This document shows positions 23,546 to 35,900 of a stretch of DNA of 64,000 nucleotides, piece by piece. Each line of letters opens with the position of its first letter. Positions within the stretch are counted from its first letter, which is position 1. Under the pieces are notes generated by a model. It was given only the letters and a program-made list of their open reading frames with translations. It was not told where the DNA came from and made no database searches. Origin of the DNA: Caprella mutica (taxonomy: Eukaryota; Arthropoda; Malacostraca; Amphipoda; Caprellidae); assembly GCA_947561585.1 (NCBI GenBank), contig CANNZV010001133.1, forward strand, positions 168,882-232,881, in the 5' to 3' direction. The translations under genes and the position numbers were made by a program.

Positions 23546-25670
23546 ATAGTGATTTATTATAGTGAAGGTATGATAATTAATTGCAGTGTATTATAATTAA
23601 TTGCAGTGTATTATAATTAGTAACAGTTTATAGTACATATTATTCTAAGAAGGAACTAGGAATAAGTTAATTTTAAAGAAGAAACTATAATTTCATTATA
23701 TCAGAGACTAAATGATTATTCGATTTAAGGATTATTGTTTGCATTAGTCACAATTGAAGGTTTATAGTTAAACACTTTTTAAAATTATTGAAGAGAATTT
23801 GTTAAGATGTCGAACCAAAAACTATAGGTAATTGGAATTGTTGAAAACCTTATAAACTGTTAATTACCAATCAATTCGTAACCAATTATAATTTGGTGAA
23901 TAACTAATTACTGTGTATTTCAAGTGACTATGAAAGTCGAATAATAAATGATTATTGTTACTAAGAAATTGGCTGTTTATTGTTTCCTTATTATTTAATA
24001 ACTATAATATCCTTAATTGATAGTACAGACTTTTTATTTTGGTATATGAAAGAGGGTCTGCTAACTGTTGTAATTTTAATTGTAAGTATCTTTCTTCAGT
24101 AGCTTCATGTTTATATATTTCTTCACTAAATACAGATTTGGTTGGTCACATTTTCCTCTTCCATCCGTGAGTGCAGACACCGGTGCTTGTGTCCCTTCTC
24201 GTCACATTCGTTGGTAAGTGACTGCATTCATGTAGTAGCTTTTCTGCATTCATGAGCATTATCAAGAATGTTGGTAAAAAAAATGGGAACTACTGTCCTC
24301 TCTGACTGCATCTTTTAAGTCCCTTGTATTTAGTATCCTATTCGTTTCAGTGAAATGAGTTTTAGTAGGTAAAACCGACAGCAAAACTTTCCTAATTGAA
24401 ATAATTATTTATGTTCAAACTTTAAAATAGTTTCCATTAAGATTTACTAGACCGAAATTGAATATTAGTGTCTTATTATGTTTTGCTAATGACTTGGGGG
24501 TAAATTTCGAGTTATCGTTTTGCTCCACATTTTCGCACAAGTAAGAAAAAATATATAATTTAACCGTTCTATTAATTGGATTCTTAGTTATCCCTCAAAA
24601 ACCATAGTTTTCTTCCAAGATTTCAATCATAGAAAACTATCAGTGGCCCTGAGTTATGGAGGAACCAATACTATATAACTCAGGAGTTTCACTGTATTTA
24701 TTATTCTCTCACGTGTCCCATAATGTGGAACCGTTCGATAACCGATAGCTTGGTAGTTAGATAATAATAACTGGAATCGATATTGAGTGGTCAATAAGAG
24801 CTCATCCCGTAAAAACCCCTTGATTGTTGTGATTCACTGAATCAGCTGTTACTCTTTTTTTATTGATGAGTTGATACATTGTGAACTAAATCCTCTAATT
24901 TGAACATTAATTCATCATAGAAAGGAAAATTGAACATCTTCAAGACGTAACTTGATTGATTTCTAATGAAAAAATATTAGGTATTTTACAAATACGGGAT
25001 ACAAATTGAATAAACTGAGTGTACTTTTTCTACTTATATCACCGAAGATGTGAAACCGGCCGATAATTCGTAACTTTCACTATACAGGGACCATGCAACT
25101 GGAGATAGGGTCCCAAAGTTACAAATATAGAAAAGTAAAGCATAGACTGATGTATTTTGATATCATTCTATTTAGCTCTTCATATTCTATAATATTTCAA
25201 TATTAGATTCACTAGTACAGTTATATTAAATTAATGTTTTTCTTGTTTTGACTGACGAAAGCAAAGATAATATACTACAGTATAATAACTTTGATGAAAG
25301 TATGTTCCGAATTTAAATCATTTTCATTATGACAACATTTTAAATTGAATTAAAAGTAGTATATAATTCTATTTATTATTGCACTATATCTAAAATATCT
25401 ATGGATATTGGTATTGTCAATTTTGATCTGTATATTGAACACAGTATATACACTGATTATAAAAAATAATTAATTGTCATATCATCTACTTTCATTATAA
25501 ACAAAAACAATTAATTTGTGAAGATGCAGAAATTTAAATTCTTTACTAAAAATAAATACATTGAAATTGATAAAAAGGAAATAGGGCATAAAAAATATTT
25601 TATATAAATATGTACATATATTTTTATTAATATATTTATATTTAAAGTTTATACGTGAATTAAATATGTA
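23546..25670. other. RFC1 downstream region, no gene
   Basis: The segment is AT-rich, with short direct repeats of AATTGCAGTGTATTATAATT at 23579-23618. It also contains a family 2 repeat copy (24155-24345, separate entry). I find no exon. Confidence 0.5.
24155..24345 (+). repeat. Dispersed repeat family 2, partial copy
   Basis: It contains TCCGTGAGTGCAGACACCGG, GGTAAGTGACTGCATTCATG, a CTGCATTCATGAGCATT block and AAGTCCCTTGTATTTA in the same order as the copy at 52.3 kb. The 5' third and the GAAGCAGACGTT end are absent. Confidence 0.65.
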
Positions 25671-26099
25671 CCATCATTACCTTCGCAAATTTGTGGAAGG
25701 TTATATTTTACCCAGTATTTATTTATCCTCTTGTTATTCGCTTAACTGAAAAAGTGTTCAACCAAATTACCTGAAATTTAGTGAAACGATTGCTCAATGT
25801 CCAGTGACTTGCTGGTACAATTTTGGGAGCGACCAGGTCAAAGGTCAAGGTCATTCATTACTCAAAAAGTATAGAACCATATTGCATGAAACTTGGTGGG
25901 ACGATTGGTCATTATCCAGTTAGCAGTTTATTAAATTTTGGGAGAGAACGAGTCAAGGTCATTTATAGGGTTGTGACATCATGCACTAAAAAACATGCCA
26001 TAAAAGCAATGTACTTATGCTCTAAAAAGCATGACGTATGCTCTGAAAATCATGCACCTATGCCTTGAAAGTGTGCACTTATGCCTTAAAAGCGGTGTC

Positions 26100-27589
26100 C
26101 GGAAAACTGCCAGTCACTTATTGGCAATACATGTATATTTTTCGACTTTCTGAAATATTCTTTAGTTATAAACACATTTTAATTTATAAAAAAAGGGCGT
26201 TAGTCCTTCTTTAAGAGTTTAAGGGGACATTCATTTTTACAGTAATAACTACATAGATATTGGAATACTTAAATAATGTTCAAAGAAAAATAATATTTCA
26301 ACAAATCTATTTTATTAAACTCTCAGTAAACCAAACTTCAGTACACATAAAGATTTTATAAAATTACTTTTTTAAACTTATTTTCAAAGTTGCATAAATT
26401 TTAAAAATATGTTCAGTTACGTTTATAGTCTCTTGTTTTTAATTTCCTATTGACGTCAGCAATATAGCCTTTGGTTCCGAAGCAAACGTTAAACCACGTG
26501 TACTGATTTGTGAATACTAGATAATTAGATATTCTCACAATAATATTATTTTAAATTATACAATAAATTAAGTGAATGTTAAATCAATTTATATGTATGT
26601 TAAATAGTTATTGCATTTACATTTTTATTCTCCATGTCATTAACACAACCCATTCATTTTAACAATTTTCATTTATATGTAAAAAGTATTAATAATTAAT
26701 ATGCAATCCAATTCGATCGAGTGAAATTGTCAGAAAATTAGGTAAGTAATAGCAGTTTAATAATCATTGATGTCGGGTTGCAAATTCTAAATATTTCACG
26801 AACATCGATCAAGTTTTTTTTATTGTGAGTATAAAAAATCATGTGTATACCATGCATATTTTTGGAAATGGATACCATATTTATTGTATGTTGTTTTACG
26901 TGGTAATATGGTAAATTATATGTGGTTACCATATGTTATAAGTATGGTATTTAACATGTTGCTATGAATGTGCTAATTAACACTTGGTAAACACCTGTTA
27001 TAAGTATGGTAATTTACATGTGGATATATGATGTGGTGTATACAATCTCTATTAGATATGTTTTTTATGATATGGTTTTAAAAGGGCATATACCACATGT
27101 TAATTATTTGTTTTTATGATGGTTAGATTGGTTCAATGTGAATAACACATAATCATACTCCATTGCCACATTAAAACCATTAAACCACATGGTAAATAAC
27201 TAATGAAGACTTATTCAATTCTCAAATTATAAACACAAAAAGAAATAATTAGACACTAAACCCGTTATGAACTGATAATGTAAAGACGCGTTGTGTAAAC
27301 AATGAAATTGTACTCTGTCCCTAATACAATTATTCCTTTGTTTCTTCTCTTAGTATTTTCTAAGAAAGGTTATATTTTCAATTTATTTATTGTAATTGAT
27401 TAATTTCTGTAGTATTTATCTAATTATGTATTTTTCTAATCAATTTGTGTACATTTAACTATTATTTTTATTTTGTAAAAATGAATATCCCTTTAACTCC
27501 TTAACGAAAGGCGAACGGCTTTTTTATAAATTAAATGTCATTATTGACTAAACTGATTAAATTGCCAATAAGTAACTGGCAGTTTTCCG
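26100..27589. mobile_element. Nested 1.5-kb inverted-repeat element
   Basis: The left end CGGAAAACTGCCAGTCACTT and the right end AAGTAACTGGCAGTTTTCCG are inverted copies with one mismatch, and the repeat continues through TATTGGCAAT. Flanks TGTC and TGTA give no clean target duplication. It is AT-rich and contains a 75-bp fragment of family 2 (26425-26500, ending GGTTCCGAAGCAAACGTT). I recognise no transposase. Confidence 0.75.
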
Positions 27590-28179
27590 TGTACCCTTAA
27601 AAGCATGCACTTAAGCTCTGAAAGCATGCACTTAAGCTCTGAAAGCATGCACTTATGCCTTAAAAGTATGCACTTAAGCTCTGAAACATGCTATTAAAGC
27701 TTTGTTGCATGCATTTTGTATTTACATTTAGGTTAGTTAGTCTTATTTTTTCACCATTTTATTTGCATGTAATTTAAAAAAAGTGTAGGTACATTGTTTG
27801 ATAGGACTATATAAAATATTCAGATATTAAATATCTAAATTGTCTTTTGTTATGAAATATTTATAGGTATAGATGTTTTGGAAAACGTTATATTAAATAG
27901 AACAATAATTCAGTTTTTATTTATTCTTTAAAATTTCTCAGTAACAGAGGGACACTTTTAATTAGTATTACCTTAGTAAAGTATACTAAATAGTGAATAT
28001 TAAATTAATTTAAATAGTACCGTAAACATGCAGATGAAACCAAGTAAAACTCAAAAAACAATAACATAACAGCAAAAACAAATAACTTATATCTCAGTAG
28101 CATTGCTTTTTATGACTAGACAAATAAGTCTAGAAAAATAAGCAGCATGCGAGTAAAAAGAAAATGCATGAATGTAGCC

Positions 28180-28705
28180 TGCTTTTAAGAATAAGTACAT
28201 GCGGCATGCATGCATTTAAGAATAAGTACATGTGGCATGCATGCACCATGCATTTAAGAATAAGTACATGTGGCATGCATGCTTTTAAGAATAAGTACAT
28301 GCGGCATGCATGCATTTAAGAATAAGTACATGTGGCATGCATGCACCATGCATTTAAGAATAAGTACATACGGCATGCATGCCACATGCATTTAAGAATA
28401 AGTACATACGGCATGCATGCCACATGCATTTAAGAATAAGTACATGCGGCATGCATGCCACATGCATTTAAGAATAAGTACATACGGCATGCATGCCACA
28501 TGCATTTAAGAATAAGTACATACGGCATGCATGCCACATGCATTTAAGAATAAGTACATACGGCATGCATGCCACATGCATTTAAGAATAAGTACATGCG
28601 GCATGCATGCCACATGCATTTAAGAATAAGTACATGCGGCATGCATGCCACATGCATTTAAGAATAAGTACATGCGGCATGCATGCACCATGCATTTAAT
28701 GCCAC
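28180..28705. repeat. 38-bp minisatellite rich in GCATGC
   Basis: About thirteen copies of a unit made of AAGAATAAGTACATACGGCA then TGCATGCCACATGCATTT. Variants differ at the ACGG/GCGG/GTGG position, and a shorter CACCATGCAT variant occurs at both ends. The units contain the self-complementary words GCATGCATGC and ATGCAT, so single strands could fold. It lies at the right end of the hAT-like element and probably amplified from its subterminal repeats. Confidence 0.9.
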
Positions 28706-28880
28706 GTCACAGCCCTAGTCATTTATAACTCAATTACTCAAAAAGTATTGAATCACATATATTGCATGAAACTTGGTGGGACGATTGGTCATTATCCAGT
28801 AACCAGTTTATTAGATTTTGAGGGAGAACGGGTCAAAATGGCGGCGAAGGTATGCGCTCTACCGAGTGCACATAATCTAG

Positions 28881-29972
28881 TTTGGAAACATTTTTCTGCG
28901 ATCTTAACCCATCTTTCTATGCGTAGATGCCTTCGTATACGAAAAGACAGATAATCTAAACTAGTTTAAAAATTTAATTAACCAAGGGTAATAATTGTAA
29001 TTAAGCATTTAATTGATTACATTAATTTACATATAAAGTGAGTGCTGACCCAGCGGGTCACTGGATCTGGAATTATTAATAAAATGATATGAGGAAAAAG
29101 TGAAATAAAAATGAGGAAGTAAGTCCTGCAATAACATCATAGAGGAAAATAATATTAAAGTCTCCTTTATCCTTATAGCAAATTAATCACATTTTACCTC
29201 ATCAAAGTAGAATGTTTCCTCAAGTTGGTGGCAGTGATGTTGATTGTATCTCAGGTTGCCAACAGTCCTTTATTTTAAAAGTAGGCAATTGCTCCGTTAC
29301 GAAAAGGACAGTACTTTAATTGACTCTTCTGTCCTTGTCCTTTAATGAAGTTAGAAAGGACGCTAACTGTCCTTTTTTTCTAGCATCGCTTTCACTATAA
29401 GAGCAGCAAGACATTTCAAATAAATTAAATAATAAATTATTACTGTACAGTGTGCACTGAACAATCTTTTGTGACATTTATCATGGATGTTTCATAATGG
29501 TTTTATTTCTCTTTATATTTAGAGTTTTGCAGTTAGTTAATTTAAAAAATAACGATATATGTCCCTGTTTCATTTGATGAAATTTGTCAAAGTTGACAAC
29601 CCTACGTGTATCTTACAGTTAATCTATAAATATAGAAAACCTTTTTCTATTTTATTTATGTAGCGAATTGTACCTATTTATTTTCGATTTCTTGTCCATG
29701 ATTGACTTGATATTATAACAAACATTGCATTTTTGATATGTTTATGTTTGAATCGAAGGTACCTATTCCTTCAGATTACGGTTTTAGAAATAAATCAAAA
29801 CTACCAATTTTTTAAACATTGCGTAGGTATATGGAAAAAGTGCATAATTATTTAGGCTTATATTTTAAAACTATTTAATTAAACTAACGCAAATAATATC
29901 AAAACTGCTTCACTAAATTAGAATATACTTTTAGTGTTTATTTATTTTCAAAGTGATACTTTAACAATTGCA
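28881..29972. other. Region upstream of the FkbM-like gene
   Basis: I find no exon. A probable small hAT-like MITE (29251-29604) lies inside; the rest is unremarkable AT-rich DNA and presumably includes the promoter of the gene that starts at 29973. No clear TATA/initiator pair can be singled out. Confidence 0.45.
29251..29604. mobile_element. Possible hAT-like MITE
   Basis: The left edge CAGGTTGCCAACAGTCC and the right edge AAAGTTGACAACCCTA are imperfect inverted repeats. Inside, GAAAGGACGCTAACTGTCC mirrors the left GTCCTTT words. Flanking TTGTATCT and GTGTATCT give a plausible but imperfect 8-bp duplication. Confidence 0.45.
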
Positions 29973-32900
29973 ATGTCAGACAAAGAAAAGAAACCTAAGG
30001 AATCTCACCGAAAGAGAATGTAAGTACCTACCTTTAGATTTTTCTTACTCGTCAGAATGAGTGATGTCGGGTCATTCTAAAACGGCAACCAAACTATCAA
30101 ACTCTTGGATCGATTTTTCGTTATTGTCCATTTCCTTTTATTTTTCGCGGTGTTGGTAACCGCAAAACTGTACAAACTGTATTTCTTAACTGGATATAAA
30201 CTCTGAAATAAACGTTGGTCATTATTCTTCTTGCAATTTTAAATTTAACTAGAACGGGCACTCAGTAGAGCGCATATCTTTGCCGCCGCTTAGAAATGAC
30301 TTTGACCATTCAATAGTCCTTGAGTTACAGATGACCTTGATCTTGACATTTTACCAGCTCGCTCACAAAATTTATGAATCTATGAATCCGACCCGAATTT
30401 TTTCACATGAGTAATATGGCTTAAATACGTCTAAAATTGAACCAATCTCTTGAGATAAGATGAGAAATTTTCGTGATTAACTAGTATAATGATTACCAAC
30501 TGCTCGAAACAACCTTAGGTAGCTGCTCATTAAGATATATTAATAAACCCTAGATATTGGTGAACAGAGTGTTGCTCCTCTTTAACTCCTCTCAGAGTGT
30601 TTCTCCTCTCTTCTCCTCACAGAGTGGTGGTGCTCCTCTCAGCTTCTCTCATGGCTGTGCTCCTCTGTACGTTGCTCTACAAATTATCGCTCCTTCTCAG
30701 CATATCTACCAATAAGCAGATGTGTGGCTTCACAGGTAATGAGAATCATATAAGAACTCCTCTATAGTGAATGTAAAGAAACTACCCTGTATAGTGGACT
30801 TCTATATAGTGAATTTAGAGTCCTGAGTAAGGAAACTAGCCCCTATAGTGAACAAATTTTCTTTTGTCTGCCATAAAAATGCCGTTAGTTTTAGAAAACT
30901 GATGCTATTCATGCAGACTAAAAAGAATTTGTTTACTATACGGGGTAATTCTCTTACTCAGGACTCTACATTCACTATAGAGGATTTCACAAATGAGGAG
31001 TCCACTATACAGATGAGTCCACTACAGTATAATATTCAACAGTTTTTCTCTCATGTCAAAAATCAATATAAGTTGTAAGTGAAATTTGTAGTGTTTTTTT
31101 TCATATTGATAGAAATACATAGGTTCATGTAGGTTCAGTGTATTTCTGTGTGATGTATAATATGTATATCCACTTCTATCCCCAAATAGTATTGCCAAAT
31201 GTAGATGGTTCATACGTTTGGCAGTATAAGTGTGGCAGTATATTAACATACACTCAATTTGTATGTTAATGGTGTGATTAATTATAGAAGACTTTTAAAA
31301 TAATTTTGACTTAAATTTCAGAATGTCTTGACAGAATTCTAGAGGGGCCTCCGAAACCAGACAATCCTTATATAAAAAAGTAAGTTTTGATTACAATGAA
31401 TAAAGATATATTTGCTTTCATGAGAATTGAACGACTGATTGTAAGTGAATGTGTTCATGGAGCCACTTTCCTTTCTGACTGCATATTCGAGTCCCTTGTA
31501 TTTTTATTTACTTTTTGTCGTCAGCGATATGGTATTCTATTGCTTGGAATTTAGTTAATTCTTGTATTTTCTATCACGTCAGATTCCTCAGGTCTAAATA
31601 CTTTGACCCTCCATCCACCGCTGCAAGAAACCTCTCAGGTATCAACGATGGCATCGTGGATAAGAATTACGACATGATCAAAAGTGTGCTAAGAGATGCT
31701 TTAAAGGTAACCTATCTTGAAACTGATGCTATTGCATCAACTACAGTAGAATTCTCCTATAGTGAACACCTCTATAGTGTACTCCTCTATAGTGTACTCC
31801 TCTATAGTGAATGAGTTAGGATGAAATAAAATAGATTTTACTTTCCTAAAACTGAGACAATTCATCCCAGACTAAATAAAATTTGTTCACTATTCAGGCT
31901 ACATCCTAACTCATTCACTATAGAGGAGTTCAGTAAAGAGGAGCTCTACTCAGTGGTGGGATCCAAACTGTCTAGCAACCGGTTCGCCCGAGCAGTACGA
32001 ACTCCGTAAATCCTACAGAATACTGACCTGCGGACAAATATGTCTATTGGGACCTAATGTATCTCTGAGTTAAAAAAAGCCCCATATACATGTTCCGCGC
32101 CATTTGCCGATTTTTACAATCTCGAGAATGCGCTGCAGGTTTTTTTACAATATTGAAAATGCGCGACAATCTCAAGAGTGTGCAAGGCAGGTGAAGGGTA
32201 TGTAGAGGACCAACAGTAATGAAGTAGATAATAAATTATTCAAATATGATAGTTAAACTCTACATAATAACTTGGTAATATATTGGTACGTAATTAAGCT
32301 TGAGTTAATTACTTACAGAAAACTTGAAGTAGAACGGTATTTTCATTTTACTGAGATATCGAACATTCTACCAAACGTTTGGAATTAACCTCATTTGCTT
32401 TTCATCTGTTTAATGTAAAAATATCGTCTTCTGAATTTAATGAAATTAAGATAAGTTTTCCATAAAATTAATGTTATTACATGCGAGAATGCGCTGGACA
32501 TTTTCAAGATCCTAAAAACGCGCAGCGCATTCTCAAGATTGTTTAAAATCGACAAGTTGCGCGGAACATATACACTGTCTTCCATTAGAAACGTCATTAT
32601 TTAATTGCAAATTAGATGCACTTACAATGCTTCTGATGATAAAATCATAGCTTTAAAAGGAAATAATGGATTTTTATGATTATTACACATTTATTGTTTT
32701 ATATCGTATGAGGCACATCTACTGCGGCCCTGAAAAAATTGTTGAAAATTACCCCCTTCAGCCTGAAGACAGAACGCTTCAGAACATTCTTACAAACATA
32801 CCATTAACCGATTACAAGTAGCCATCATCATCAAGGAATGCATGAACGATTGGAACCATTCCATTCATAATGGCAACGAAGATCATACCTGACAGTTGTT

Positions 32901-35900
32901 TTGCAGACATTTCGAGGATTTTATTTGTCCATACACTCTTTCGTTTTTTCGATGTAGTTTTTTATGGAGTCAAAAGAACTTCTCGTCAGTCAAAAGGATT
33001 CTATCTGCAATGTTGGATAGTTTCTGCAAAATCCAATGAGAAAACTGCCTTCTCTGTGTTTTTGTGGACATCAATTAATGGTTGAACTTAAGTGTGATGA
33101 TAGAAACGTAAACGAAGCTCATGTGTGACGATCCTCCTCAACGTGGGTTTGGTGAGTGAAATCTGCTGAGAAGCTTTTCTGAGAGAGCAACTAGGAGTTT
33201 CTTCAAAGAAAATCTTCACCTCCTGAATCAATGCTTCTGTTCTTTTTGATTTCGTTTTCATTTGCTATTTCTTGTGAATGGAATCAGTTTCATTGAAAAG
33301 TGCCGTCTTTGAAGTTAAGAATGAATTCTCGGCATACTGTTGAAGTAACAGGTGTTTTGGCAAATTGCAGAACGATCAATTTCGATGTTCAGAAAACATT
33401 TTTCAGGTTGAATATGGTTGAAGATCACTGCGAATTTTTATAGAGTGATAAAAATCCACTCTTTATAGACAAAATGGAGCAAATAAAGTACTACTTGAAG
33501 TATTTTAAGTTCTCCCAATTGGAAATTTAAAAATGACGCTTCTGATGGAGCACAGTGTATTTCCATCAGAACTACGCTGTCCTGTGTAGTAAGTACTTCC
33601 TTCTACACCAATTCTACACACGTTCAATAAGCTCTTTCAGAACAAAATATGCACATTGTACTGTCTGTAACATGTTCATTCAACGATTTAAAAATAATGT
33701 TTTATTTTATCCAGAAATTCATGTATGTTTCATTCGGAACAGATAATCCAGGAATTGGTTCAGGCGGTTCTGCGAACTTTTATATTTTTAGGAACCGGTT
33801 CACGCGAACCGGTGCGAACCCTTGAATCCCATCACTGGCTCTACTCTATTTGAAACCATCCATTCTTTACCCATCAGAAGGGAAACCATAGCTTCGTTGT
33901 TCTGGGGGCTGGAGATGGAGAGTACAAGGACCTGACATTGGACCTGGAGACTGAGATGGGGTGGACGGGTCTGCTGGTTGAACCAATTCCTTTCCTCTAC
34001 CAGAAACTAAAAGAGAAGAACAGGAACGTCGAGACAGCTAACCTGTGCATATCGCCATCAGAATTTTCTTGGAGAGTGAGTGACCATTTAACAGAAATAT
34101 TCTATTATCATTTACAGCCATATACAATAGCGGACAAAATATAAGGGTAGGCAAAAACAAGTTATCTAAATCTTAAATTTCATAAAAAGTACAAAACACA
34201 CATTATTGAAATTTTGCACGTCTATTAATATAGAACTCATATGTATTCGTATGAAATTTGAAAGCATTTGGACTGATATTCTAGGAATAGTTCATATTTT
34301 ACTTCAAACACTAAATTTTGCTCTGGTCAAAAGTTAAGGGTAGCCATCATAAACTTTGTAATATACGCTGATATTGGCAATTAACTTAATAATTTGTGAA
34401 TAATTCTTTACTATATCACTTCAATACATCTTCTACCACAAAATTCCAATAATTTTGCATAATATGAATGAGTTATCCATCTTCTATTCATCCTCAAGAA
34501 ATGTCCACAAGTTTCCCCTCTGATACAGTCTCTAATTGTCGTTTCAAGAGATTTCTATTGCCACATGAAGGTCCAAAAGGATTGTGCAACATATTGTGGC
34601 TCAACATAAGCAGTATGGAGTTGTTGATTCCAAACCGAAGAATGGTAGACTTCCCAAAGCATTGCTGAGAGAAGATCATGCAAGTCTTCAAAGTAGCTTG
34701 CAAGGTAGTTTCAACACTTCTGGTCAAATTTTTCGTGATATAGATGTCATGTCTGGTGGTAGGGTGTCCCAGTCTACTTTTTCGCTTCGACTTCAACAAG
34801 TTGGTTTGCAATAATTTGTCCCTGCATCGAAGCTTTCAATCTCAAAAAAGAAACGGAAAGTGATACTTGTCTTTTGTCATGAGTATGTCGTTTGGTCGAT
34901 TGATCAGTGGTCGAAAGTACATTCTAGTGATGATGGAAGAAAAATAGAAGTCTTTGGTTCTTATAGGAAAGTACAAATTAAACGTAAAGTAGGGGAAATG
35001 TTAACTCTGAATTGCGTCAAGAAAACGGTTAATTTTGGAGGAGGTAGTGTGATGGTCTTGGTGGTCATTTTTTCTGCTGGATCTGGTCCCATTGTTCGTC
35101 TACTAGGAGGAGTTATTGCAGAAGTATAAAACAGCTCTTTCGTCATCGTACTCTCCCCTATCAACAAGCAGCTGACCCTCAACCACCGAGTTTCAAGCAG
35201 GACAACGTACCCTACTACTCAGATAAAAAAGTTATGACTCTATTAGAAGATGAAGAAATTACTCTAATGAGCTGGCTTTCACAGATTCCTGACCTCAATC
35301 GAATTGAGATTGTTAGGATAATAATTGGAGACTGTACTCAGAGAAGAAACACAAGAAATGTGGAAGAATTGTGGACATTTCTCGAGGATGAATAGAAGAT
35401 GGATAACTCCTTCATAATGTGCCAAATTTGTAGAATTTTGTGGTAGAAGATGTATTAGATTGATATAGCAAAGAATTATTTACAAATTATTAAGTTAATT
35501 GCCAATATCAGCGTATATTACAAAGTTTATGATGGCTACCCTTAACTTTTGACCAGAGCAAAATTTAGTGTTTGAAGTAAAATATGGAACTATTCCTAGA
35601 ATATTTGTTCAAAGGCTTTCAAATTTCATACGAATACATATGAGTTCTATATTAATAGACGTGCAAAATTTCAATAATGTATGTTTCTGTACTTTTTATG
35701 AAATTAAAGATTTAGATAACTTGTTCCTGCCTACCCTTATCTTTTGTCCGCTACTGTATATCTTTCTATAGTTGATGAGAAACATGACTGATTTTATGTT
35801 AAATTCCAGACTACGATGACGCACCCTGAAGTTAAAGACCACCTCTCCGATAAAGAAAAGATAAATCTCTACCGACAGGCTGCTCTGACGATTGTCCAGC

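Larger units (their letters stand above)
25958..28725. mobile_element. 2.75-kb hAT-like element with 8-bp TSD, containing a nested element and a minisatellite
   Basis: The element (25966-28717) starts TAGGGTTGTGACATCATGCA and ends GCCACGTCACAGCCCTA, so the terminal repeat is about TAGGGYTGTGACRT. It is flanked by identical GTCATTTA octamers (25958-25965, 28718-28725). Inside are runs of GCATGCACTTAAGCTCTGAA, a second transposon at 26100-27589 and a 38-bp minisatellite. No transposase frame is visible. Confidence 0.85.
25675..28880 (+). repeat. Interrupted repeat with the GCGCTCTACCGAGTGC end
   Basis: 25675-25965 and 28718-28880 are two halves of one repeat. The internal phrase GAAACTTGGTGGGACGATTG occurs on both sides. 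The right half ends with AAGGTATGCGCTCTACCGAG, a motif I recall from repeats in many invertebrate genomes. The 2.75-kb element at 25966-28717 separates the halves. An opposite-strand copy is at 30245-30370. Confidence 0.6.

Noticed and set aside
28130..28705. CRISPR-like regularly spaced repeats
   Set aside because: Units are contiguous with no unique spacers, and the genome is eukaryotic; it is a minisatellite.
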